Shown: piece by piece, positions 34,491-47,300 of the stretch
Position numbering within the stretch: position 1 is the stretch's first letter
How the letters are laid out: every line of letters starts with the position of its first letter
Assembly (NCBI RefSeq): GCF_000003815.2
Contig: NC_049980.1
Coordinates: 28,013,273 to 28,077,272 of the forward strand
Length of the DNA: 64,000 nucleotides
DNA from: Branchiostoma floridae
Taxonomy: Eukaryota > Chordata > Leptocardii > Amphioxiformes > Branchiostomatidae
Reading direction: 5' to 3'
The notes under the pieces: model-generated
What the model was told of the DNA's origin: nothing
The model's database searches: none
What the model saw: the letters and a program-made list of their open reading frames with translations, nothing else
Made by a program: the position numbers and the translations under genes

Positions 34491-36429
34491 CAGTTCTGGC
34501 GTTGTACGATCTCCATAAAACCCGCCAGACGGTTCCGGCCCTCACCGCGAGGCTGATCCCACCCTGACAGTTTCTCCAGTGACGGTCCCGTAGCGCGAAA
34601 CCCGACCTCGCCACTGATGTAAGGAGTGACGCACTTCGCTGATAACCGAACTATCGCTGTCGTTACTTAGTCTTTATGAGATGGATACGGAGGGGGCTAT
34701 GAAATAACTGCAAGGCATTGAGGGAAGAATGTTTGCCAATGAAGTCCCTCAAGACGAAAACGAAGAAACAATGTAACGGCAGATAGAACGGACTTGCTAC
34801 CAGACAGGACTGTACTTTGGACTTTACATATCAATGTTTCCTGTGAAATAAACTTCATTTCCTTATATATTTTGTATAAGAATACTACACCTCATAGGCT
34901 AATGGATTTCTCAGTCGGCAAAACGATTGTCAACTTTATTCTGACACCTAGGACTGAAGTGTGGGGTTATTTGGTAATTGAAAAGCAATTACAGCAGTAC
35001 TTAGGGATACACGTATCAACGCGGATTGTAACACACACACACTTCTCTACGGAATGGCCACATTCTAGTGCAGCATATGCTCGAGTCTTATGTTGTCTTT
35101 GAACGTGCAATAAGACGGGCTGTCAAAAACAGTGTGAAACATTAGCAGATCGTCGTTTTATCTTTGATTTGTAAAGTCAGAGCTCGTATACTGGACTCAT
35201 CAGCCACAGCATGACTCACCAATCCTGACGAGACAACGTGATGTCACTGGTCATCGTCGATGCCGACAGACAAACAAGAGTGTAAGGTCAACCATATCAC
35301 TTTAAGAAACAAAAAATCGCACAACCGAACACCTCCTTATCATGCGTCAAAATACTATAGCAGATAAAAAGCATTGCCATTAGCCTTCTGCTTTGGCAAA
35401 CATTCACAAACATCTAGAGTATTTCAGGCAAGTCGTGTTCTATACGGCTTTGTCCACAACCAGTGCATGTAGTGTAAACAGTCCACCGATGTTAGACAGC
35501 AAACCCAGGCTTAGCTGGTCACTCAACGGACAACAAGAGGTATGTTTATCTTATAGATTGGGCGGAATACTGTCATTTGTAACGTGTAACAGATGACACA
35601 TACGACATCATATAGGAAAAACAAAGACGATCTTGGTTTGAAAATGCATAACGTGCACAAAACTGTAGACCCTAAAACTGACGGGACCTCATCCTACAGA
35701 AGAGAGAAACGTGGGTCCAGGGCATGCCAGTCATGGGCAGAAACCTACTCATTAAGTCCAAGTACAAGAAAACGTTAAGTGCAACGTAAAAACTTGTTCA
35801 GTTGTGGATATGTCCTAACATATAGTAAGTCGCACATAATACATTTTCTGGACTGAGACAGCTACATGCACGTAGAGAATGGAAGAACGCATACTCCTAC
35901 ATACTTGCGTCTGTCTCAAGGCGCCGGCAAGTATGAGCGGACCTTCCCAAGAACCTGCGATTGACGTCACGGGAGGGATTCCATCGCCTCGCCACGACGT
36001 GCTGATGTTAGAGATTATGTATTATTAGCGCTTCGGGAGGGTTTAAATTGCTATGCCCGAAACGGCTGGTCTCTAATAAGTGTGGGAACGTATTGCTGTT
36101 ACCGATGAGAATGTGATCGCATGTCGCCTGGTCACTTGCTCGGTCAGAAAAGTCCAATCGCATTTTGAACTTCGTCTTCCGCGTGAAGATCCCGTCACAC
36201 AGTCAGCTGATGAGCTTTGGTCGTCGTTGTGGATCGCCAGTATGTTGCTGATTATAAAATCGACGAAGAGTCCTGTTTACGATCATTTTTCGCCAGAAAA
36301 TCGACCCTATCACACTGAGCGTAGCTTGACCTGCGAATGCCAACTGATTCCTAAAATCACACGATAGTTGAGATAATACCAATCGTATTACTGTCGAAAA
36401 CGTCTTTGAGAGCCGTCATCGGCCACCGA

Positions 36430-36620
36430 CCTTTCTGCTGTGTTTATCTTATTTATTGGTTTGGCTGTTCCACACGCAAAGCCAGTGTTGTTCAATTGCA
36501 ACTAGCCTCTGGCTGTTACAAAGGGCTGGCCCTGGTGACAGCTGAGACGAAGACAATACAAATGGAATTTGATATGGACATGATAATAAAACGGTAACAA
36601 TATTCTTAGTACAATATTCC
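36430..36620 (-). repeat. Dispersed repeat, copy 2
   Basis: Its reverse complement matches 23730-23870 over 'agaatattgttaccgtttta', 'tccatttgtattgtc' and 'ccctttgtaacag'. Copies lie on opposite strands 12.7 kb apart. Confidence 0.65.
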
Positions 36621-37329
36621 TGCTGTGTGTCCTGATATCTATATAGCAATTGTACAAAATGATACTTTCATGGACTGGATATTGAATGAATCTTCCTTTC
36701 TCTCATTTCATATAGTTTCCCGTATTTGTGTCGTTTTTGTCGTTGTTGCCTCTAAAAAAATAATCTACAAACTTCTACAACACCGAGTACTAGTGTTGAC
36801 ATTATCTTTTATCATATACATTGTATTATGTTCATAAAATATCATGTAAATTCCTCATCTGCCCGCAGACTATTTGAGGTGATTTTATCCCATTCCATCT
36901 CGTCATCACCAGTGCTTTCAGTTTACCATATCTAGCATTCCGGTAATGTTTATCTATTGCTACATTCGTCTTTATAACAAGAACAGTCTAGACTATTTTT
37001 GGCACTAGTTGTACAGAAGATACTTGTAACCTAAAATCACATCTTATCAAAAGATCTTCCCATACATTTATGGTCATCAAATACACAATGGAGGAATTAA
37101 CCATATTAAAAGTTAGAGATTAGCAGTCTGTACAATTGATCCATTATTGAATAGATCTATGATATCGAAATTTATCAAACTTTTCAACATTACTTATCTA
37201 AAATAGATCTACTTCACACTATGACTAATCATTCCCATCAGAAAATGTGTTTTCTTTATCCTCTGTTAAAACACTAATTAATACAACTTTTAACTGATCC
37301 TATCAAATGTCATTAAAAAATATACACAT

Positions 37330-40300
37330 TCATGACTTATGCTTAAAAATATACAGTTTGAAGTCACACTTTTCCTGTTTCCTGGCTTCCTGATATTCTG
37401 GATTGTTATCCAGTGAAATGCTAGAACATGTCAGGTTATACTTGTGTGCAACGTTCAGCATTTCTGGGACGGTCGTGTCTGGTGCCTTCAGATACCTCTC
37501 CTCATATATAGTGAGGAAACAGGAGGATGGCTGGAAAATAATAACGAGAGGAATTTATTACAACTAAAACTATCCGACTGCTGCCTACCCCTGTGACAGG
37601 AATCCCAGTAGCAGTATAATCAAAAATGGATACGACGACGACAACGACGAAAAGAATAATTTCAATACAGAACTATCATCAAAATAATAACTTGCTTCAA
37701 CTGAACAAACATACTGGTAGATATAAGAACAAACTTTTTTCCATCTTTTTTTTTAAATCTCTCCCCCAACTTATGTCATTAACCTAATAGTACATGCATA
37801 TATACACCTGATTGGCGCGTTGTCCCTGCCAGGAATCAATCCCATGACTACCCCCATACCAAGTCTGATAATATCCAACAATAGCACTGTATTTCCTGAA
37901 ATTTGCACACATTTTTACTGGTGTAAACCCGGTGTTTCCATTACAGTTAAGTAAGTGACTATAGTGCTATCACAGACACTCCATTTTCTCCCCACCACAA
38001 AATTAAAGAAACTTGCAGTAACTTATAATTATACCCAAGTCCTTAGACACAAAATAAAATACACACACATAACTAACGCTAGTTCACCTTTATCCATTGG
38101 GTAACCTATATTGCTCTTAAAAACAGGGTTATTTGGGGATATCACATCAATGGAGTCATTGGTTTCAAATTACAATATTTTCAGTATTTTGCAGTTTAGA
38201 AGTACCACATATTCCCTTGATGTACCTAAATACCCTGATTTGAATAAAAACGGATAAAGGTTACCCGGCGGATAAAGGTGAACTAGCGTTATAGTACACC
38301 TACCTTAGCTGACAGGAGTTCAGACACAGTTTGAAGGAGAGGTTCCACATATTCTGTCCAGTAGATGACATCAGCTCCCAGGATGACATCAAATCTTCCG
38401 TACTTCTGCTGAAAGGCTGGTAAGTCTGATCCCCAGTGGAGGTATGCACACTTAGGGCGATCTATGGAGAGAGAGAGAGATAGCTTGTAGCTAGATGTGC
38501 AAATTAGGTGTGATGGATCATTCTGTATATATCTAACGTTATCTATCTTATATTTCAGCAGGGCTCGAAATACTGGGTGCATGTGCACCCAGGTGCACCC
38601 AAAATTGGAGCTGTGCACCCAATTATTTTCTGTGGGTGCACCCAACTATTATCTTGGCTTTATGTATGTAAAGACATCAAAGTATACTAGTATACATTAT
38701 ATTCTTAACATCTGGGTGTTAGAAAGATAATAAAAATGTCTGTCATGGTACTTGTCTAAGAATTGATAGCATGTAACTAAGTTTTGTTATTAGATTTTTC
38801 TGACATTCTACTTAAATTTAAGTGGTGCACCCAAAATTGTTTTGGTGCACCCAATTTTCTAAGCTAGGTGCACCAGTGCACCTAATCCCCAAAATGATTT
38901 TCGAGCCCTATTTAGTAATGGTCAAAACTCTTTTTGGGGTATCCTGACCATGCAGGTAGGTGCACGGTAGTGAGTAGATACGATGAACAAGAACAAAAAG
39001 TGAAAATAAAACAATGGAAAGTGTCCGCCTCACTATATATAACGATACCTCTGAGTGGGTTGGCGAGGCCCATGTACATACTGGGCCAGCCCCAGCATTC
39101 GCATTAGCATGAGTGCCTGAGAAGCTGGAGTGTTATGAAACAAAGTGGTTACATTGGTCATAAAACTGACCTGAGTTCGGAAAGTTGTGCTGTATGCTCC
39201 TAGGTACCAGCTCCCCCAGCACCAGGTGACAGTGATCAGTCAGCACCACCCTGCCGGGATGGCTGGTCAGTCTGGCCGCCACCAGTCCTGTCAGCCCGGG
39301 GCCACACCCCAGCTCTAACACAGGAACATCTCTCACCATGGACGGGTTGTCTAACAGGTACCTGGAGAGGATCTGGAACAAAGTGGGAAATTACGGCGAT
39401 GAAGGGTAGACATCCCGGTAAGAACATACGTTAAAAAGCAGTTTACTCTTAAAACAAGCAACTGGATATGATTTTGGAAAGTCAGGAATTTGATGAGAAG
39501 TTGACTGGCCAAAGATGGCCTTAGAGGGAGGTAAAAAAATTGAAAGAATCAATGAACTATACTATCTATAGAAGCCAGTAATCTGATTCAGTATTTCTAA
39601 TCAGACCCTATCCCAATGATACAGCCTTGCTTTTGTGCATTCTCAGTATTAGGGAAATGTTCCCACATCTTTACTGTAGCTTCTACTTATCAACAAACTA
39701 TAATATTCACAGCTCAGTATTTATGTTGCCTGACTTTTTTTATTAGCACACTATTTTTCTATTTTATTGATTGACAATGTCTAATCTTTGCCTTTTTGCA
39801 CAAGTATTAAGTTTGTTTGCTTATCTATAAGATTACAATAGACACTTACTTTTGCTGATGGCCATATTGCCTCTCCGACTTCTACATTTTCCCCTGAAAT
39901 CATGAAAACTGTTACATGTATCATGTTGTTTCATCTCTTGAAAAGCTCAAAATCTTTCTTCAAATTGACTTAATGTGCAAAGGCTATGGTGTTCCGTGTA
40001 ATATCAACAGCTACTGTAGCACTGCAATTTGCAAAGCTGGCGTGTTACATGGTGCAGATACAAGACTCAAATACCAGTGGAACAAATCAGTAACTACTTA
40101 CATGATGTGACATGATGAAGACAGTACATTTCTACAGCAATGTCTCCAATACTGATGGTTCTGAAGGAATACCTGATAAGAAGGAGACATAATCATGGGG
40201 TACATTAGAGTACAAACTACATTGTATCACCAATCTACATCAAAATGTTTGTACAAAAAGGTACAGTTATTATTACCGGTATTACCTCATGCAAACTCTC

Positions 40301-40675
40301 TGTGAGAAAGCAGTCATCTTCAATGTCAAGGTGAGGTATGATGTTGTTGATGTACTTTTTAAAGTAGCTAGTGGTACTTGTGCAATGTGGCTTTTATTAC
40401 AGCTTATATTTTTGGCCAAAAACACTGTCACCCCTTTTCATCTTGATAATTGTGTCAGGCTCGTCACGTGCAGAGGCTTGATGCTTAAAAGGCTAACACT
40501 TGACTCTGTGCAACTGTACTAATGCAATGTGTTTCCATTACAGTAACTGTACATACAGCTTGTCAGGTTTGACAGGCATGTATCTCTCCTGTATCTTCTT
40601 CAGTAAGTCAGGATCCAGCTCCTCCTCCTCCTCCTCAGCATCAGCACCACCATCACCTCCTCCAGCATCAGCCAT
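37330..40675 (-). CDS. METTL21-type (Methyltransf_16 family) protein methyltransferase
   Basis: Six minus-strand exons join in frame to 264 residues: 40675-40557, 40172-40102, 39893-39850, 39372-39171, 38461-38304 and 37530-37330. The family transfers a methyl group from S-adenosylmethionine to Lys (sometimes His) of proteins such as elongation factors and chaperones; the substrate here is unknown. Visible signatures are an acidic N terminus (MADAGG...EEEEEE), the family 'VGEAIWPSAK' segment, SAM-binding motif I LELGCGPG at 97-104, the acidic end of the next strand VVLTDH, and the DxxY-type post-motif LGADVIYW (Asp176 to Tyr179). The ~90-residue tail after the catalytic core ends FKLYIFKHKS. 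The exact METTL21/METTL22 group is not determined. It lies tail-to-head with POLI on the same strand, ~640 bases beyond the POLI stop. Confidence 0.88.
38074..38291. mobile_element. MITE (~218 bp) with ~34-bp terminal inverted repeats
   Basis: The ends 'taacgctagttcaccttta' (38074 on) and its reverse complement (to 38291) continue for about 34 bp with two mismatches. Termini abut TA on both sides, compatible with a mariner-type TA target. The right end is about 15 bases inside the 5' splice site of methyltransferase exon 5 (38304). Confidence 0.8.
38559..38910. mobile_element. hAT-like MITE with 'agggctcgaaa' ends and internal 'ggtgcaccc' repeats
   Basis: Terminal 'cagggctcgaaa' (left) and the reverse complement of 'tttcgagccctat' (right) bound ~350 bp. 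The interior has many copies of 'ggtgcaccca'/'tgggtgcac'. No clear target duplication was found. A related start 'aggggtcgaaatac' is seen at 61068-61085. Confidence 0.7.
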
Positions 40676-41217
40676 GGTCAAGTTTACTCACTCATGTCCT
40701 CCAATCACATGCCTGGGAAGGAGCAACATCACTTAAATTGTAAGGTCATTATAAAAGTGCCCTAACTTTAAAGTTTGGGCATAAATTTTGTCATCAAAAG
40801 AATTGACCATAGGACATAATCAACTACAACTGTTGTCTTTTGTGGAATTAGTAGACCTTTTCCCAATCTTACAAAGGCTCTCTTCAACCTGCATCAAGCT
40901 TTTTTTTTTAAATTTGGAGGTGCCATGCATACTCAGAGAAACAATACCCATTGCAACCATACAAAAATGAATGGATTTAATTGTTCATAACAGTATTAGT
41001 TATAGCAGTTTTGACATCAACTACTGTAACAGTGTCAGTAAGGAGACAAAATACATGTACCAAGTAGTAACTCATGGAACCAAGTGAACATGAACTTGAA
41101 ATATTTACTTTTTAAGGTGATAAAGTTGTGAATAATTGTTAGGTGACACATTAAGGCTCTATCTAAAATACAGGGAACAGGTATCCTTTCTCATTTTGAA
41201 TACTGGTACATGAAAAT

Positions 41218-41223
41218 TTTATT
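41218..41223 (-). terminator. Candidate polyadenylation signal of POLI
   Basis: AATAAA on the minus strand about 92 bases downstream of the POLI stop codon (41317-41315). Confidence 0.5.
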
Positions 41224-41314
41224 AAAATCTTAAAGAATATAGTACCATAATTACATTTTCAAGACCATGTTGCCTTGCTAGTGATGGCAAAAAAATTGCA
41301 TCTAATTTTTCTCA

Positions 41315-44300
41315 CTAGCTATTTGTTTTCTTAAAGTATTTGGCAATACTTGGAGACTTTCCAGTCTTTCTAGCCTGAGGTCTTCTGTCCGTTTGTGCAC
41401 TGTCTGATAAAGAATTCTTTCTCTGCCAAGATTTGAGCAGCTCAGCTTTCATCTCTGTTGGAAGCTCACTGAACACAGCAGGATCAATGTCTGGAGGAAG
41501 GGCAATGCCTTCAGCAGTCCCAGATTCAGATTTAGCACAACCTGAAGTTTCTCCAACTTCTTCTGTACTGTCTCTTTGGCCTTCAATACATGGAGGGTTG
41601 TCACAGAAACTTGGGGTCTCTACATGTGTGTTCTGATGTCCTTGGTTGAGAGACTGAATTGAGGTAGAAGTTCTGTAAGCATCTCCTGTTTCCTGATAGT
41701 TTGCACAGATTTCTTTCTGTATTTCTGGCGGGAGTTGGCTGAAAACCTCAGGGTCAATACCAGATGGTAAAGTTCTGACTCTGCTGGTTGTGTTGGGCTC
41801 TTTCTTCAGAGCAGAAGAAATCATTCCTTGTTTAGAACTCAATGTTCTGATGGAACTGGTGTCATTCAACTTTGAACATGGGATATGATCACTGTTACAA
41901 CAACTTTCAGCAGCAAAATCAGTTTCCACAGAGCTATTTCTGGCATCTTTATTTTTTGCTGTAAAGTCAGGCTGAAATGATGTTGATGGGGTAGCTTCTG
42001 TATTTTGCTGATCAGTCGTTGTACATGTATAAGGTGCATGGTGAACTGTATTGGTCAGGTAGGACATGTTTGGGGTCTCAGAGAATGACAAAGATTTCTG
42101 CTGTGGTTTGAAGAAGGATTCTATGAAGGATCTTGAAGATTTTCTCTGGGGTGTCTGTGATTGCTCAGGAGCTTTCTTAGGACTAGGATTCTTCTTAAGT
42201 ATCTGTGCTGAGGTGGGCTCGTTCTGGAAGAAATTCTTTATGGAAGCCGACTGTTTGGATCTTGCTTCAAGCTTGGCAAAGCAGATATTGATGAGGGTGA
42301 GGTGGAAGGGGTGGTTCACGTCCACCATCTTGCAGAACAACACCACACACAGGTCCAGGAGTTTGGAGATGGTTTCTTCTGCTTTGTTTTCATCACCTGT
42401 AAGGTGAAAGTCAGACAAGGTGTGAAGTTATTAAACCTCACTATGCTTGCCATCATTGGTATATTTGGCAATAACATCTTTTCTTAAATCAAGCATACTG
42501 AAATACCTCAAGCAAGTTGGATGCAAAGAGCCATCTTTTGGGTGCTCAGGATAGAAAAAGTTTAATTCTCTCTCTTATCACTTACTCAGATAATCCCTTT
42601 CTCCATCACTTCTCTGTTGCTCCCTCCCTTGATCTATTCTTCCCTTATATCTCCCATTCATTCATTTGTTCGTTCAATCTTTTGTATTTTGTTTGTTTCT
42701 TCATTCATTCACTCTCTAGTCTCCAAATCTCTAAACAACTCACCCTGAGTGCCAAACAGATGTGATGGTATGGCACACTGTCTGCTCTCTCTGTTTGTCC
42801 ACTTGTTGGATGCTGACAACTTTCTCACTGTTACTCTGAGCACATGTGGAAATCTTCCATCACCTTTCAGCCTGGAAAACAAGAACTCAATATTCAGACA
42901 TGATGGTGCATTGCTTTTATGCTATACAAAATTCCCATCAAGGGATACATACAATTGTATATGGGCTGGTTTGATCATGGACTGGTATAAGTTAGATGTA
43001 GGTAGATAAAATGAATACCTGCCCAACCCCAGTTTTATTTTCACTTACCTGCATATACATATCATACATTGAACTCTAAATCTGCCTTTATACCTTTTCA
43101 TCAGACTTTGTAGAAGCCCTGTCATCCGTTTCTTGGCATCCTGAAAGGATCCACACTTCTTGAAAGAATCTTCATCACTGATTGTCTGTGGAAGGAAACA
43201 ATGATTGAATGCAAACATCTACACATGGATTTCATTTTCATCTCTTCCATCAAAGATGAAAGAGTTGCATGCAGTCAGGTAGTAACAAACATCTATTGTA
43301 AATGCAGAAATGTTCGCGGTGGATTAATATTCGCGGTTTTCGCGGTGACCACATCACCGCTAACTTAAATCCACCGCGAACATTTTTCTGTAATGGTATT
43401 AGACTGCAGTCGACGGTGTTACCGCGAACTTAAATCCACTGCGAAAAGTCATTTTTCCCGCTACCGCGAAATTAAATCCCCGCAAATTTAAATGCATTTA
43501 CAGTATTGTAAATGCATTTAATTTGCAGTAGAGGGCAAATGGAGTGTTTGCAATAATTTTGAGTTTCCCATGGTGCCATACAAATGTATACTGTAGTCAT
43601 ATACAAATGTACTGGATAGAAAAATGTTGAGTTCGTGGTGATGCGGCCACCGTGAAGACCGTGAGCATCATGAAACCAACATTTCTACATTTACAGTATT
43701 TATGAAAAGCAATTGACAACAACATTGACCCCCATCTAGTTACTAAATTCCTTGTCCCCTCCCTATAACGTTTTCCCAGCCTACCTGTGGAGGTCCAGTA
43801 GGAGTGACAGGAGAAGGGTCCACACCACGGCACAGCTGCTGCATGACCTGTGCAGTCTGAGAGCCAAACTCTGCCTGTAGGGTGTCAGCTGGAGCATCCT
43901 GGAGTTCCTGCACTGTGCTGATACCCAACGTCTGTAGTCTCTTAAAGGTGCGGGACCCTATACCTGCCAAGGGACAGATCACAGCACAGATATAAGTACA
44001 TAAGATGTCTGCTGGGGAATTAAGAATGCATGGTTGTACCCAACGTCTGTAGTCTCTTAACGGTGCGGGACCCTATACCTGACAAGGGACAAATCACAGC
44101 ATGAAGAAGGGCACAGGTACATTGAGAATTCGAGACAGATACAGATACCAGGTGTGTTACTCCGAAGGGCACATGATTATACCGGCTACATAAAGAAAGA
44201 TGCAGAAGCTGGTGTGTTACAATGAAGGGCAATCATTCTGGATATGGAGATACAGAATAATACAGATAATTGCACCTGGTATATTCCTGGCAGTCTTGAG

Positions 44301-47300
44301 TGTTCCCATGAGCTTCCCCACCCCCCCTGGCAGCAGGCTGGTCTGCTGGTTGGGCTTGTGCTGTCCTGCCACCAGCTTGGCCAGCAGCTTGTTGTGTGCA
44401 ATCCCTGCACAGCACGTGATGCCCAGGTCGGAGTGGAGGGCCTCGCGAATCTCCGCTGCAATCTGAGAACCACACGCAAGCCGCTTGTGTCTCTCATCTT
44501 TCATTGAGTCATCTGTGGTTGAGAAAGAAGCAAAGGTTAATTGGGCAAGCCATTGTAAGGAATTATAGAAGCTGCTACTATTTTTTTATTTTTTTACCTC
44601 CATTTATTTTCAGTGTTACACAATTTCTGATTTCTTCATTCTTGATACTCTGTTACTGTCAATTAAGGGAGATCAGAAATATTACAAAAAACTGCTTTAC
44701 AAATGCTTTACAAATCTAAAGTGAAGACTCCTCTGGTCTACACAAAAGTGATGCTTGCACAAGTGCACATCCTAGAATTATCAAGTTCAGGAGTAGTCTT
44801 AGTTTAGACTATTTGAGGAAATACTCAAAGGGCATTTAAGACACTTAGATGATTTTACCTTCTATCTCTATTTCAGGAAAGATGTGGCCATTAAGTTGGG
44901 GAGAGAAGGCAGACTTTACCCTCGCTTCAACAGTTTCTGTCACATCCACAAAGTTCTCATCAAACCCAAGTCTTTCAACAAGTGGGGAGAACTTCTGTAA
45001 AGTCTCTGCAAAATCAAAGTATAAATTTTTTTAACATAACACAAAATAATGATGCAGAAGAATCCAAAACCACAATGACTTACAAATGTATATTGCCTAC
45101 ATTGTACTTTCTACATTTGTGACCTGGAAAGGGTAGGTAACATACTCATCAGTCTGTTTATCATTTGTAATGGGCACTTTAGACTGTTGTAAATTGATAA
45201 TAAAATGGACACAAAAATATCCACATGCTAATGAAAGACATCCAACACCAAAATTTTTAGAGCTGAGAGTCACAATACAGACAATTGTACCAAAGTATTC
45301 CTGGATACGTTTTGATAGTTATATTTGCAGAATGAGAAAAACATCATCAGCCATTGTGTTCATTCAAGTGCTCCAGGCCTAACTTCACAGTACATGTAGC
45401 AGTGACCAAAGTATAAACATGTGAGGTAATGATTGACCCACATCCCCAGGTTGATATTGACTCACAGTCACAAGACTGGCCATACAGAAAGTTCCTTTCG
45501 AGAAAAAAGGCAGAACTCTCACCAGTACACAGTTTAACTGAAGGAGAAGCAGGCCAGCCTCTATGATATGCAGGCAAGTTTACAGAAAAATAGAGTCTCA
45601 GGTGAGTAGACAACAGGTTATCATTATGTATTTACCAGGTTTCCTGGGATTTAATGCACAATGTACAAGTATGTGGAATTTAGACCACAGCTGCAACATA
45701 TCTAAACCTAGCCTAATGTGTGTTGCCCTTTTGTATGCCTTAGATCATATTTTTCCTGTTGATACCAGCCTTAAAACACAAGGGAGAAGCATTCAATGAA
45801 ACGCATTTGTGTTAAAAAAGAAAACCTTAGAATGGCAAAGTACTCTGTGCTGTAAACAGTTGCATTTTTACTTTGTATAGTCGTAAAGCTACTTGTACTT
45901 TGGCCTTTTATCTTGTTGAAGATATATAAAATACTGCATATATTATGTGTACTATATCATACTTTAATTATGGAGTACATGTACCTTGTCTAAAAAAAAG
46001 TTCAATCTTTAGTAATTCCTAATTTTCTCATTTTTCAAAACAGCAAATCTGGTCTTTTGTTGAAGGCTTATCATTGGAATTGAAACAGGAACATGTCCAC
46101 CATCATTATGACCAGCCTTGCAAAAAAGCTACAGAGGTTATGCCTCAGGGTTCAGGACGGACAGGAAGCTGGCTTGGGGCATGCACTGAGAGAAGCTATT
46201 GTTAGCATGGATCGCTTCATGGAGGTAGAAGTCCTGAAAAGTCTTGGAGACCTGCATCTTCAGAAAGGCAAACTCGGCAAAGATTCAGATGAGTTTGACA
46301 AAGCTGCTGCCCTGTATGCTGCTGCACTACTGCGCTGCAAAGATCCAGGCATGAGAGAAACACTTGAACATCGAATTGGCTACATGGAGAAACTCTATAG
46401 AAAACTGCCACAGGGGTACACTCCAAACTATCAGTGGTTGTCCCCAGAATACTGGGGTACTGCTGATAGTAATGTCTTAAGAGTGGCAGAAATATGTGAC
46501 AAACTGGACAGAAGCATTAGAAAATCTCAGCAGTCTGTTGAGCAGATCTACACAGAAATGTTGGTGACTGCAATAGAAAAGGGGGATATGCTTTTGGAGT
46601 GTGAGGTCCAAAAATCACTTGGTGACTTTTACCTTGTCAGAGGCAAGAAAAACTCTGATATATCTCAGTTCTCCAAAGCAGCTGCCATGTACAACAAGGC
46701 CCTGACAAGATGTGAGGAGCCAGGGCAAAAGCAGACTCTGCATCACCGTATCAGGTATATGGTGAAGATCAGGGGAGCTCTGAGAAAAGTGAGTACCGGT
46801 AGTTTTAGTTTGGTTCAAGGATGACATTTGGGCATGCACTATTTTTTCCCAGCCAGGAAAAAACTTTTGCTGAACTATTCTCTTTTTCCATGTATACGTT
46901 AATAGAACATAATTCATACAGATTTGTTTTCAACAAAACACAAGCCAACACTCTCATTGCATTGAACAACACATGATTGTATTTGCATCATTGTGGATCT
47001 TTGTATTATCTTATTCCCCACGGACATGTATACCTATCATCATGTTAGGTCATCATCATATTTGTGTAGTAGTATAGTATAAAAAATGCACGATACACAT
47101 TAATTATAATGTATAAAATAGATACATTGTACAATGTGGAATGGATGACATGTTCATGATGTTGTTGACAAGTATGGATTAAATCATACAGGAACCATCT
47201 CAAAAGAACCCAAGACTACATGTCAGAGAAGGAAGATCGCACATTGGCTCAACACTGTCCAAGAGGACTACCATGTGCAGGTCCCAGGTCCAGAGAAAAG

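Larger units (their letters stand above)
33265..37329. other. Interval without recognised genes
   Basis: Frames are short. Bases 33265-33700 are relatively CpG-rich and probably contain the promoter and 5' UTR of the intronless EF-hand gene. The interval also contains an inverted-repeat element near 34046-34490 and a dispersed repeat at 36430-36620. The last ~400 bases are AT-rich and may be 3' UTR of the methyltransferase gene. Confidence 0.5.
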
